This document shows, piece after piece, positions 8,241-16,773 of a DNA stretch of 64,000 nucleotides (positions within the stretch are counted from its first letter, which is position 1; the number at the start of each line of letters is the position of its first letter). The position numbers and the translations under genes were made by a program. Source of the stretch: Burkholderia sp. WSM2232 (GTDB lineage: Bacteria; Pseudomonadota; Gammaproteobacteria; Burkholderiales; Burkholderiaceae). The stretch covers positions 167 to 64,166 of the forward strand of contig NZ_AWZV01000007.1 in assembly GCF_000472545.1 (NCBI RefSeq), written 5' to 3'. The notes below the pieces were generated by a model. That model saw nothing but the letters and a program-made list of their open reading frames with translations. It searched no databases and was not told the origin of the DNA.

Positions 8241-9446
8241 TCAGGCGCCGGTTACAGTTTGCAAGCGTGCAGGGGCGTGCCTGACCAAGGCGAAACCACA
8301 GCAGCCAGCAATGAAAAGCGAACCCATCATTGCGCCGAAACCACTCGCGAACGTGCCCGTTTCCTTGACCAGCGTTCCGATTACGAGTGGGGCGAGTACG
8401 CTACCGATCATGCCCACGGTGGCGACGATGCCCGCGTAAGCGGCGCGCGCTTCCTTGGGTGCGAAATCGAGCACGAGGGTGCCGTATGTGCCGAGACCGC
8501 CGTAGACGCAGAAGGCAGCACCGCACAAGCCCGCGATACAAAGCGGGAGTGTGTTGGCGTAGTACGCGGCGAACAGGCAAAGAGCGCCCAGCAGGTTGAT
8601 GCCGCTAAGCAGCTGCGGACGTTGCTTCAGCATGGGGCCCCGGCCAAGCCAACCAGTGACAATCAGCCCAATTACGCCGAAGACATACGGTATGCCACCG
8701 AGCAGGCCGGCGGACTTCAGATCGATGTGTCGTTCGAGAGAGAGATAGCTTGGCATCCAGCCGAGCAAGCCCCAGTAGGCTGCGTTCCAGAAGCAGAAGA
8801 CACCACTGATCAACCACAGTGCCGGCTGTTGAGCCAGGATTCGAAACGGAATCCTGGCTTCTTCTGTCATGCCAACAGCGCGAGCCACCTCGGCTTTCCT
8901 CGGAAGCAGTGCGGCGTTCAGCACAGCGATCGCAATTGCGGGAGCGGCGAGCATGACGAACACCATCTTCCAGCCGAACGTGGTGAGAAGTGTCCCGACG
9001 AGTGGACCCGAGAGGGCTGGCGCTGCCGCGATGGCCGTGGCCCACCAGGCAACCGCCTGAGCCCGCTCGCGCTCATCGAACGTATCGCCAACAAGCTTGT
9101 AGATCGCGGGGTTTGACAGTCCTTCGGAGACACCGAAGGCAAAACGCACGAGGACAAGAATCGCAACTCCTGTGAACAGCCCCGTCAGTCCCGTCAGCAG
9201 CGCCCAGAAAAGCGGTGCGACAACGAGAACTACGCGCGTGCCGAAGCGGTCAGCGAGCCAACCTCCTGGCATCTGCGATACCAGGTATCCCACGGCGAAT
9301 GCCGATAAGATGACGCCGAATGTCTGCGGGTTGAGATGGAGTGTGTGCATCATCGCGGGTCCCGCAAAACCGAGAACGACGCGATCTATATAGTTGACGA
9401 CCTGCAGCAACCATATTGCGACCAGGATGCCCTTTTTGCCTTTCAT
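8241..9446 (-). CDS. MFS transporter, anion:cation symporter type
   Basis: This 401-residue protein has twelve predicted membrane helices in two sets of six. Helix 1 carries LQVVNYIDRVVLGFAGPAM, and the loop between helices 2 and 3 has GGWLADRFGTR, the classic MFS G-x-L-x-D-R-x-G-x-R motif. The N-terminal N-Y-x-D-R signature and the length fit the ACS branch, which imports organic anions such as dicarboxylates or aromatic acids with protons. The ATG at 9446 has a GGAG ribosome site. It follows the LeuD-like gene by about 40 bases, so it probably imports the compound processed by the LeuCD-like enzyme and lyase (inference). Confidence 0.87.
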   Translation of the reverse strand: MKGKKGILVAIWLLQVVNYIDRVVLGFAGPAMMHTLHLNPQTFGVILSAFAVGYLVSQMPGGWLADRFGTRVVLVVAPLFWALLTGLTGLFTGVAILVLVRFAFGVSEGLSNPAIYKLVGDTFDERERAQAVAWWATAIAAAPALSGPLVGTLLTTFGWKMVFVMLAAPAIAIAVLNAALLPRKAEVARAVGMTEEARIPFRILAQQPALWLISGVFCFWNAAYWGLLGWMPSYLSLERHIDLKSAGLLGGIPYVFGVIGLIVTGWLGRGPMLKQRPQLLSGINLLGALCLFAAYYANTLPLCIAGLCGAAFCVYGGLGTYGTLVLDFAPKEARAAYAGIVATVGMIGSVLAPLVIGTLVKETGTFASGFGAMMGSLFIAGCCGFALVRHAPARLQTVTGA

Positions 9447-9485
9447 GTGTGTCTCCGTAGTAGTTCTATGTTTCGAGCTCGACAG

Positions 9486-10088
9486 CTAGTTGGCTGAGCG
9501 TGACCCGATGTAGACCCAAGGACGCCTGAGCGCGTCGTCTGTCTGCCACTGGCGGATGGCGTCTTGCCTGCGAAGGGTGAGCGACAGCTCATCGGCGCCT
9601 TCGAGCAACATTTCGCGTCTCACGGGGTCCACTGAAAACGCAAGCGCTGTTCCGTCGGGAGCCTTGACGACACAGGCATCCAGGTCTGCGGTTACTGCTG
9701 CGCCGCCTTGCGCCTGTTCAGCGAGATCTGCGACCTTCTCTTCGGTGAGCACGACTGGTAATACGCCGTTCTGGAAGCAGTTCGACATGAATATCTCGCC
9801 GAACGACGGGGCGATGACAACGCGCAGTCCCAAGCCTTGTAGTGCCCACACAGCAGCTTCGCGCGACGATCCACAGCCGAAGTTCGCACCTGCGATCAGA
9901 ATCGGGGCACCGACGAAGGGCGCCCGGTCAAGAACGAAGTCGGGTCCGCGCCAGACTTCGAACGCGTACTGACCGAGCTCTTCCCGTGGAAGACCGGTCA
10001 GCCTTTCAATGCGAATGATCACGTCTGTATCGACGTCCCGACGTAGCAGTGGAGCTGCCGGGCCATTCACAGTCTGAAAACGTTCCAT
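9486..10088 (-). CDS. LeuD-like hydro-lyase small subunit (swivel domain), atypical substrate loop
   Basis: This is 200 residues of the aconitase swivel-domain fold. [18 protein letters not shown] and IAPSFGEIFMSNCFQNGVLP are the diagnostic LeuD strings. Isopropylmalate isomerase moves a hydroxyl by dehydration and rehydration, with this subunit closing the active site. The segment after the conserved DTD is unusual: a canonical LeuD reads [20 protein letters not shown] (as the second copy at 37179 does), whereas here it reads DTDVIIRIERLTGLPREELG. This region contacts the substrate, so a different acid is likely. The gene starts three bases after the LeuC-like stop, which implies co-translation and complex formation. 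Confidence 0.82.
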   Translation of the reverse strand: MERFQTVNGPAAPLLRRDVDTDVIIRIERLTGLPREELGQYAFEVWRGPDFVLDRAPFVGAPILIAGANFGCGSSREAAVWALQGLGLRVVIAPSFGEIFMSNCFQNGVLPVVLTEEKVADLAEQAQGGAAVTADLDACVVKAPDGTALAFSVDPVRREMLLEGADELSLTLRRQDAIRQWQTDDALRRPWVYIGSRSAN

Positions 10089-10091
10089 TGC

Positions 10092-11492
10092 TTATCCCCT
10101 TCTTGGATCGACGATGGCGCCGGCGATTGCCGCGGCTGCTGCCGTTGCGGGACTTGCCAGGTGCGTGCGCGCTCCTGGTCCCTGACGACCGATGAAGTTG
10201 CGGTTCGACGTGCTGACGATGCGTTGGCCTGGCGGGACGACATCGCCATTGGCGGCGACGCACATCGAACAGCCGGGCTCGCGCCACTCGAAACCGGCCG
10301 CGCGGAATACGTCCGCGAGACCCTCGGCCTCGGCCATCTCCTTGACCAGTTGGGAACCGGGTACGACCCACGCCCGCACGGTTGGCGCAACGTGCTTGCC
10401 TCGCACGATGGCCGCTGCTTCGCGCAGGTCGGAAATTCGCGAGTTCGCGCAGGAACCGATGAACACCCAGTCGACGGCTGTTCCAGCCAGAGAATTTCCG
10501 CCGCCAAGGCCCATGTATTCAAGCACCGCTTCGAAATCCTTGCGGCGCTCAGCGTGCGTGCTGTCTTGCGGGTCGGGAACCGTGGCCGTGACAGGTAACG
10601 CGTGCTCGGGTGTCGTGCCCCAGGTCACCATCGGTTGCACATCGCCCAGATCAATCCGGACCTCGACATCGAATTGCGCATCGTCGTCAGAACGCAGAGT
10701 GCGCCACTCGCTGACAGCCTGCTCAAATGCTTCGCCCGAAGGCGCGTAGGGCAGACCGCGCAGAAACTCGAAGGTAACGTCGTCGGGAGGACACAAAGCG
10801 ATCTTGCTTCCGAGTTCCACCGACATGTTGCACAACGTGAGCCGTTCGTCGACGCTCATGCCCCTAAGGGCAGGGCCCGAATGTTCGATTGCGTAGCCGA
10901 CCCCGGCGGAGCAGCCCAGTTTTGCAATCACGTGAAGTGCGAGATCTTTGGCAAACACGCCGGCGCCCAATGCACCGCTATAGACAATTCGCATCTGGCG
11001 AGGCTTTTTCTGGCGAACGGTCTGTGTCGCGAGGACGTGTGCCAGCTCGGAGGAGCCGATACCGAACGCGAGTGCGCCCAGGCCGCCGTGCGTGCAGGTA
11101 TGACTGTCGCCGCACACGATAGTCGTGCCGGGCAGCGTAAGGCCCAGTTCCGGCGCCATCACGTGCACGATGCCCTGGCCAGCTTTTCCGAGGTCGTAGA
11201 AAGGAACGGAAGACGTATCGCAGTATTGCCGCAGGCTCGCATACAGCTTCGCGCCAGCCGGATTTGTCTCGCCCGTACGGTGCGGGGCACTGCTGACCGC
11301 ATGGTCCGCCGTTGCGAAGGAAAGGTCGGGGCGGCTCACAGGCAGTCCGCGCGCAGCGAGCGTCTCGAAACCGCCGGGTCCCGAAAGGTCGTGGAGCAGA
11401 TGGCGGTCGATTGCGAGCAGCGCCCAGCCGCCGCCCAGGTCTGTTACCACGTGAGCATCCCAGATCCGGTCGAACAGGGTCTGCGCCATCAT
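10092..11492 (-). CDS. LeuC-like hydro-lyase large subunit with iron-sulfur site
   Basis: This is 466 residues of the aconitase superfamily large subunit. [20 protein letters not shown] carries the first cluster cysteine, FIGSCANSRISDLREAA the second region, and EPGCSMCVAANGD the C-x-x-C pair, so the [4Fe-4S] ligands are all present. It therefore looks catalytically competent. It is clearly different from the canonical LeuC at 35610 (for instance C-A-N-S-R instead of C-T-N-A-R), and its small-subunit partner has an atypical loop. The start overlaps the lyase stop by four bases (ATGA). With the lyase it should catalyse hydration or isomerisation of a methyl-substituted C5-C6 dicarboxylate; a dimethylmaleate hydratase-like role is one possibility. 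Confidence 0.83.
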   Translation of the reverse strand: MMAQTLFDRIWDAHVVTDLGGGWALLAIDRHLLHDLSGPGGFETLAARGLPVSRPDLSFATADHAVSSAPHRTGETNPAGAKLYASLRQYCDTSSVPFYDLGKAGQGIVHVMAPELGLTLPGTTIVCGDSHTCTHGGLGALAFGIGSSELAHVLATQTVRQKKPRQMRIVYSGALGAGVFAKDLALHVIAKLGCSAGVGYAIEHSGPALRGMSVDERLTLCNMSVELGSKIALCPPDDVTFEFLRGLPYAPSGEAFEQAVSEWRTLRSDDDAQFDVEVRIDLGDVQPMVTWGTTPEHALPVTATVPDPQDSTHAERRKDFEAVLEYMGLGGGNSLAGTAVDWVFIGSCANSRISDLREAAAIVRGKHVAPTVRAWVVPGSQLVKEMAEAEGLADVFRAAGFEWREPGCSMCVAANGDVVPPGQRIVSTSNRNFIGRQGPGARTHLASPATAAAAAIAGAIVDPRRG

Positions 11493-12361
11493 TTCGCTCC
11501 ATCAACAACGGTGGACGACGCAGACGGGAACTGCCATTCGAGTGCACCGAGCCGGTTGAACAGATCGCGCACAGGAAGGTCGCCGGGTCGCGCCTCAATG
11601 CGTCCTTTGGTGCGTAGCGTCGAAAGTGCGAGGTCTGCAGCGCTCATCATGTTGGTCAGCAACAGCCCCGGCAGAATCACGATGCGAAAGTCCAGCTCGG
11701 CAACTTGCGGCAAAGGAATGTTGGGGGTTTTGCCGCCCGGGACCAGGTTGAGAAGGCAAGGTCCATTCACCCGGCGGGCGATGGTCGCGGCTTCTTCGAC
11801 GGTTTGCGGAGCCTCGACGAAGGCGATGTCGGCGCCCGCGTCAAGCGCCCGGTTCACGCGCTCGATCGCGTCATCAAGGCTCGTCACAGCGCGGGCGTCG
11901 GTCCGCGCAACGATCAGGACTCCGCGTTCGCTGCGTGCGGCAGCCGCCGCGGCGATCTTTTCCACGAATTCGGCCGTCGGGACGAGTTCCTTGCCTTCCA
12001 GGTGGCCACAGCGCTTGGGAAACAGCTGGTCTTCAATCTGGATGGCAGCAACACCCGCTTTCTCGTATTCCTGAACTGTGCGCCGCACGTTCAGTGCGTT
12101 CCCGAAGCCCGTGTCGGCGTCGGCGATAACGGGAATGGACACCGAGCGGGTCAATGTCCGCGCGGCCGCCGTCATCTCGGTCAGGGTAACCAGCCCGAAA
12201 TCCGGGTAACCGTTCGCCGCCGCTACGCCGGCGCCGGTCATATACGCGACGGGAAACCCGGCTTGCTCGATCAGGCGGGCGCTAATGCCATCCCAGGCGC
12301 CCGGCGCAACGATGAGTTCCTTCGACTCCAGCTGCTTGCGCAGCTTGCTGACTGCTTCCAA
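11489..12361 (-). CDS. PEP-mutase/isocitrate-lyase family C-C lyase (2,3-dimethylmalate or methylisocitrate lyase-like)
   Basis: This 290-residue TIM-barrel protein carries the superfamily hallmarks. IPVIADADTGFGNALNV provides the metal-binding aspartates, AIQIEDQLFPKRCGHLEGKE carries the K-R-C-G-H active-site loop with the catalytic cysteine, and LIVARTDARAV and FVEAP follow. Members cleave 2-methylisocitrate, 2,3-dimethylmalate, citramalyl-type or oxaloacetate-type substrates to pyruvate or glyoxylate plus a second acid. The length matches the short PrpB/dimethylmalate-lyase group, not true isocitrate lyase. No prpC or prpD is nearby, and the next two genes encode a LeuCD-like hydro-lyase. 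That pairing recalls the dimethylmaleate hydratase-dimethylmalate lyase couple of nicotinate fermentation. It is the first gene of the operon, divergent from the GntR regulator. Confidence 0.8.
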   Translation of the reverse strand: MEAVSKLRKQLESKELIVAPGAWDGISARLIEQAGFPVAYMTGAGVAAANGYPDFGLVTLTEMTAAARTLTRSVSIPVIADADTGFGNALNVRRTVQEYEKAGVAAIQIEDQLFPKRCGHLEGKELVPTAEFVEKIAAAAAARSERGVLIVARTDARAVTSLDDAIERVNRALDAGADIAFVEAPQTVEEAATIARRVNGPCLLNLVPGGKTPNIPLPQVAELDFRIVILPGLLLTNMMSAADLALSTLRTKGRIEARPGDLPVRDLFNRLGALEWQFPSASSTVVDGAK

Positions 12362-12410
12362 TTTTCTTCTCCGGTCTTGCTAGCGTGCTTTCACTTTACG
12401 ACCTATTATG

Positions 12411-12426
12411 ACTACATGCAAGTAGT
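12411..12426. promoter_or_regulatory. Candidate operator between the lyase operon and gntR
   Basis: An inverted repeat, ACTAC-N6-GTAGT, lies midway in the 159-base divergent intergenic region, next to AT-rich promoter-like sequence (TTATACTTACAA). HutC-type GntR regulators bind short palindromes of this size. Its position would let one dimer control both directions. Confidence 0.45.
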
Positions 12427-12520
12427 TGTTATACTTACAACGGCTAAGCGTAGAGAAACGGGAATTTCTGTTGGCAGGTCAGTCAACCAGTGTTGGCAGT
12501 CGTTGTGGTGCAGAGGTAAT

Positions 12521-13318
12521 ATGACTTCTTTAAGCGCGACTATTAATATGACAGAACCCAAAGAAGGCCCTCTGTACGCGCGCGTCCATCGGGCCCTCAT
12601 GGACGCCATCGAGCGTGGCAAGCTTGCGCCGGGAACCGTGCTGCCGACCGAAAAGGAACTGGAAAAGCAATACGGCGTAAGTCGCATTACCGTGCGGCGG
12701 GCGCTGGATGACCTCGAGCGGGTCGGTTTGATAGAGCGTGGCCGCGGAAGGCCGGCAAGGGTGGCCGCTCCTCTCATTGCGTCGACGACGATGGCTATCG
12801 ACCAGGACCTGCCGTCGATACTTGAGATAGGACGCGGAACCGTGGCGCACGTGCTGTCGTATCTGTGGAAGATGCCGAGTGCTGACATAGCGCAGCGCTT
12901 GCAGGTCGATCCCAGCGAGCCGGTTCTCGAGGTGACGCGCTTGCGCCGTCGGTTCGAGCGTCCGGTTCTGCATACGGTTGCGCGAGTTCCTGCGCCAATC
13001 GGGGCGCTTCTGTCGAAAGAGACACTGGAAGCGACCAACATGCTCGATCAGTTGTCCAGTCGCGGTCTGCGGGCGGCGCGGACCGAGATGGAAATGCGGG
13101 CACAGGCGTGCGACGCGAAAGTCGCTGAACTTCTCGAGCTGAAAAAGGGCGATCCCGTCTTTGTCATGGAGCGCCTGGTATCTGACGCAACCGGGCGACC
13201 CATACAAAGCATGACGGCCACTTTCCGGGCGGACAGCTTCACGTATCGAATCGTCTCGTCCCCTCAACCCGAAAACGGCCAGGCAATGCGAATGGAGGCA
13301 GCAGGGTTGTTCAACTGA
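12521..13318 (+). CDS. GntR/HutC-family transcription regulator
   Basis: This is a 265-residue protein. Residues 15-80 form a winged helix-turn-helix (GKLAPGTVLPTEKELEKQYG then ITVRRALDDLERVGLIERGR), and residues 100-245 form a UTRA ligand-binding domain ending in the usual PIQSMTATFRADSFTYRI. The ATG at 12521 follows AGAGG at a good spacing; the open frame extends far upstream, but that part is antisense to the lyase gene and is not coding. A second in-frame ATG at 12548 lacks a ribosome site. It is divergent from the six-gene operon and is the natural local regulator, probably a repressor released by a pathway acid. Confidence 0.87.
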   Translation: MTSLSATINMTEPKEGPLYARVHRALMDAIERGKLAPGTVLPTEKELEKQYGVSRITVRRALDDLERVGLIERGRGRPARVAAPLIASTTMAIDQDLPSILEIGRGTVAHVLSYLWKMPSADIAQRLQVDPSEPVLEVTRLRRRFERPVLHTVARVPAPIGALLSKETLEATNMLDQLSSRGLRAARTEMEMRAQACDAKVAELLELKKGDPVFVMERLVSDATGRPIQSMTATFRADSFTYRIVSSPQPENGQAMRMEAAGLFN

Positions 13319-13364
13319 AGAACAACCGCCAGGCGCGACGTTTCACTACCTTCGGGTCATCGGC

Positions 13365-14429
13365 ATGAGCCCTCTCTGCGCTACCGTACCCATCTCGGTC
13401 GTCAACGGATTCCTGGCGCGCGCGGATCGCTCTGCAATCGGTCGCCTCGCGGTCCGCTCGGGCATTTCACATAACCTGCTGTCCCAAGCTGCGGCACGCG
13501 TAACGCAGGAACAGTTCGCGACGCTGTATCGGCTGCTGGCTACCGAGCTCGACGACGAGATGCCTGGCATCTTTGCCCGGCCACTGCGCAAAGGGACACT
13601 GAAGTTCTTGTGCCTGAGCCTCCTGGATGCACCGCGTCTTGAAGTGGCATTGCATCGCTTCGGCCAGTTTTTTCACCTGGTTCTCGACGAGTTCCAGATC
13701 ATTTCCCGTCGTGCAGAAGCACATGCTGTCGTCGAGATCGTGCCTAACCCGCACGGACCGGTTGCAAGTGCGCTCGCGCGCGAATTGATGCTGAAGTTGG
13801 TACATGGCGTTGCGTCCTGGCTCGTACGCGAAAAGATCCCACTGGTCGAAGCCGAATTCGATTTTCCGCGGACGGAGCAGTCGGGCGACCTGCTCAATCT
13901 GTTTCCCGGGCCAGTCCGCTTCGAGCGCGATTGCACGCGACTTATCTTCGATGCGGCGTATTTAAACCTTCCGGTCCGCCAGCGAAGATCCGACCTCACC
14001 CTGTTCCTCCAACGCGCCCCGGAGGACTGGATCTTCGTCTCGTTCTCCGAGGAGATGGTCTGCCATCGAGTCCGGCAGTGCATCGCTTCGAGGCTACCTG
14101 CCGTGCCGACAGTCGATGCTGTCGCAGAGCAGCTGCATTACTCCGTTCGTACCTTATGCCGGCGCCTCGAAGGCGAGGGCACATCTTTTCAGGCCATCAA
14201 GGACGAAGTTCGCCGGGACATTTCGATCCAGCGGCTTATTCGGTCAGACGACGCGATTGCCTCTATCGCCTATGACGTCGGGTTCGACAATCCGACGGCG
14301 TTTCATCGCGCTTTTCGTCACTGGACCGGTAGTACGCCTGGTGCATACCGGGAGGCGAGGGCGCTTGATGCCCGCTGGCCTGAACGTCACGTTGGCAGGT
14401 TTAGTCAATCAAAGGGCAGCTTTAGGTAA
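13365..14429 (+). CDS. AraC-family regulator with an N-terminal ligand-sensing domain
   Basis: This is a 354-residue protein. Residues 20-220 match the AraC-type ligand-binding domain of the OruR/ArgR-like group (RLAVRSGISHNLLSQAAARV near the start). Residues 240-340 contain two helix-turn-helix motifs: AVAEQLHYSVRTLCRRLEGE and the conserved SIAYDVGFDNPTAFHRAFRH, then W-T-G-S-T-P-G-A-Y-R. It starts 46 bases after the GntR gene and precedes the acyl-CoA dehydrogenase by 101 bases on the same strand. The likely target is the fatty-acid-type degradation genes that follow. Confidence 0.88.
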   Translation: MSPLCATVPISVVNGFLARADRSAIGRLAVRSGISHNLLSQAAARVTQEQFATLYRLLATELDDEMPGIFARPLRKGTLKFLCLSLLDAPRLEVALHRFGQFFHLVLDEFQIISRRAEAHAVVEIVPNPHGPVASALARELMLKLVHGVASWLVREKIPLVEAEFDFPRTEQSGDLLNLFPGPVRFERDCTRLIFDAAYLNLPVRQRRSDLTLFLQRAPEDWIFVSFSEEMVCHRVRQCIASRLPAVPTVDAVAEQLHYSVRTLCRRLEGEGTSFQAIKDEVRRDISIQRLIRSDDAIASIAYDVGFDNPTAFHRAFRHWTGSTPGAYREARALDARWPERHVGRFSQSKGSFR

Positions 14430-14530
14430 CGTTGAATGGCGAGACGGTCGCTACTATGACACGCAACGTAGCAACAGATTCGTAGTCCACACTCCTTGCG
14501 ATCGGGACGTGGCGCTATCAGGAGACATTC

Positions 14531-16333
14531 ATGAGCTACACGGTCCCCGTCAAGGAAATGCTTTTCGTGATGGAAAATCTGGCGAACCTGACGAAGGTCG
14601 CAGAACTCCCCGGTCTTGCGGATTCGAATTCGGACACCGCGCGTGCGGTGCTGGAAGAAGGTGCCAGACTTTCCTCTCAAGTCGTTGCTCCCCTTAATCT
14701 GCCCGGTGATCAGAGCCCAAGCGAGTGGCATAACGGCGCAGTCAAAGCGAGCCGGGGCTTCGGCGACGCGTATCGTCAGTTCGTCGAAGGTGGGTGGCAA
14801 GGCACCAGTCATCCGACCGGATTTGGTGGGCAGGGCCTCGCAAAATTGATCTCGGCACCGTGCACCGAAATGCTGAATGCGGCCAACGTCGCGTTTGCGC
14901 TTTGTCCTCTATTGACCGACGGCGCCATCGAGGCGCTGCTGACCGCCGGCTCTGATGAACTGAAGAAGCGTTACCTTCCGAAACTCATTGAAGGTGTCTG
15001 GACGGGCACGATGAATCTGACCGAGCCTCAGGCGGGATCGGATCTGTCTCTTGTCCGCGCACGTGCCGAACGACAGGGCGACGGCACCTACAAAGTGTTT
15101 GGGACGAAGATATTCATTACATGGGGCGAGCACGATATGGCCGGGAACATCGTGCACCTCGTGTTGGCACGAACACCCGACGCGCCGCCAGGCGTAAAGG
15201 GAATCTCGCTGTTCCTGGTCCCAAAGTACCTGACGAATGACGATGGAAGCCCCGGCGAGCGCAACGATGTGAACTGCGTTTCCATCGAGCACAAGCTGGG
15301 TATCAAGGCAAGCCCGACCGCCGTCTTGCAGTACGGCGACAACGGCGGCGCGACCGGATACCTCGTGGGCGAAGAGAATCGCGGGCTGGAATACATGTTC
15401 ATCATGATGAATGCGGCACGCTTCTCTGTCGGCATACAGGGAATCGGCATCTCAGAGGCCGCATATCAGAAAGCTGCCGCTTACGCGAAAGAGCGCATTC
15501 AAAGCCGACCCGTGGACGGATCGAGCGCATTGCCGGTGGCAATCATCGAGCATCCGGACGTTCGACGCATGCTCGGTACGATGCGCGCTTTGACGGAGGG
15601 CGCGCGTGCCCTGGCGTACGTAGCGGCAGCCCATCATGACATTGCGCGCAATCACGAGGACCCGTCCGTTCGCGCGGAAAACGCAGCGATTTACGAGTAT
15701 CTCGTCCCGGTCGTGAAGGGGTGGAGCACGGAAATGAGTATCGACGTAACAAGTCTCGGCGTGCAGGTGCATGGCGGAATGGGATTCATCGAGGAGACCG
15801 GTGCGGCTCAGTTTTATAGGGACGCGCGAATTCTCCCGATCTACGAGGGTACGACTGCAATCCAGGCAAACGATCTGGTTGGACGTAAGACGTTACGGGA
15901 CGGCGGCACAGTGGTGAACGTCCTCCTGGCACAGATCGATGCCACGCTTGATGAACTCCACGCGTTCGGCGCGCGCGACGCGGGGCGTGCATTCGGCGCA
16001 ATGCACCGCCGGCTCGCGGACGGGCGGGCCGCACTGGCTCGCGTCGTCAAGTACATGCTGGAGGCTGGAAAGAGCGATCCGAACGCCGTGTTCGCGGGCA
16101 GTGTCCTTTATCTGAAGCTCGCCGGGATCGTCCTTTCGGGTTGGCAAATGGCGCGCGCCCTTATTGTGGCGCAGTCAAAACGGGCCGAGGACACTATGTT
16201 TTACGAGGCGAAGATCGCAACTGCGCACTGTTTTTCTGAGTACGTGCTGACCCAGGCCGGCGCGCTTGCAGAAGCCATCGTCTCGGCAAGTGGCGATGAT
16301 CCACTGCTCTGTTTGACAAAGGAGCACTTCTGA
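14531..16333 (+). CDS. Acyl-CoA dehydrogenase, long DmdC/AcdA-type
   Basis: This is a 600-residue FAD enzyme. TMNLTEPQAGSDLSLVRARA is the flavin-contacting motif, GMGFIEETGAAQFYRDARI the second family signature, and ILPIYEGTTAIQANDL carries the catalytic glutamate. The 600-residue length, with an extra C-terminal helical domain, fits the branch that includes methylmercaptopropionyl-CoA dehydrogenase (DmdC) and several short or branched acyl-CoA dehydrogenases. It introduces a 2,3 double bond into an acyl-CoA and passes electrons to ETF. GGAGA lies eight bases before the ATG. It is followed by a thiolase remnant and a 3-hydroxyacyl-CoA dehydrogenase, so the set is a beta-oxidation module. Confidence 0.88.
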   Translation: MSYTVPVKEMLFVMENLANLTKVAELPGLADSNSDTARAVLEEGARLSSQVVAPLNLPGDQSPSEWHNGAVKASRGFGDAYRQFVEGGWQGTSHPTGFGGQGLAKLISAPCTEMLNAANVAFALCPLLTDGAIEALLTAGSDELKKRYLPKLIEGVWTGTMNLTEPQAGSDLSLVRARAERQGDGTYKVFGTKIFITWGEHDMAGNIVHLVLARTPDAPPGVKGISLFLVPKYLTNDDGSPGERNDVNCVSIEHKLGIKASPTAVLQYGDNGGATGYLVGEENRGLEYMFIMMNAARFSVGIQGIGISEAAYQKAAAYAKERIQSRPVDGSSALPVAIIEHPDVRRMLGTMRALTEGARALAYVAAAHHDIARNHEDPSVRAENAAIYEYLVPVVKGWSTEMSIDVTSLGVQVHGGMGFIEETGAAQFYRDARILPIYEGTTAIQANDLVGRKTLRDGGTVVNVLLAQIDATLDELHAFGARDAGRAFGAMHRRLADGRAALARVVKYMLEAGKSDPNAVFAGSVLYLKLAGIVLSGWQMARALIVAQSKRAEDTMFYEAKIATAHCFSEYVLTQAGALAEAIVSASGDDPLLCLTKEHF

Positions 16334-16410
16334 GCGCCGATATTCCCGAGAGGACATACAGGCGCTATGGAATCAGAGATTCCTGGCAAAGAGTCCGCAG
16401 ACCTGATTGA

Positions 16411-16743
16411 GCGCTACGAAGCTCGGGAATCGGTCCAGTGCCTGCAAGCCGCACTGCACTGCAAGGCGCCGGTCTCGATTTTGCGCAGCTCGATGTCATC
16501 GAGAGCAATGAAGCATTCGCCGCACAGGCGTGTGCTGTGATGAATGAACTTGGGCTCGATCCGCAAAAGGTCAATCCCAATGGATCCGGCATTTCGCTCG
16601 GCCACCCGGTCGGCGCAACAGGCGCGCTTATCGCGGTAAAAGCGCTGTACGAGCTGCAGCGCATTGGCGGGCGGTATGCGCTTGTCACGATGTGCATAGG
16701 TGGCGGCCAGGGAATTGCGGCCGTTTTCGAAAAGCTTCAATGA
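16411..16743 (+). pseudogene. Truncated thiolase, C-terminal quarter only
   Basis: The frame opens after a TGA at 16408 and reads GIGPVPASRTALQGAGLDFA, then LDVIESNEAFAAQACAVM, NPNGSGISLGHPVGATGALI and LVTMCIGGGQGIAAVFEKLQ. These are the last roughly 105 residues of an acetyl-CoA acetyltransferase, including the N-E-A-F histidine-loop region, the G-H-P-x-G-A-T-G motif and the catalytic C-x-G-G-G. About 285 N-terminal residues, including the nucleophilic cysteine, are missing. The 80 bases between the dehydrogenase stop and the fragment have no homology to thiolase, so a deletion removed the front and possibly a neighbouring gene. It cannot be functional alone, so this beta-oxidation set needs a thiolase from elsewhere. 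Confidence 0.85.
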
Positions 16744-16773
16744 TCGGACCGGTCCTTTCGAAGTAGATGACTT

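Noticed and set aside
10092..11492. Calling the LeuC-like protein a leucine-biosynthesis enzyme
   Set aside because: Its partner's atypical loop, the linked lyase and the presence of a canonical leuCD in the same window argue for a different substrate.
11705..12520. Long upstream extension of the GntR frame
   Set aside because: It is antisense to the lyase gene, whose motifs are clear, and has no ribosome site; the ATG at 12521 explains the regulator.
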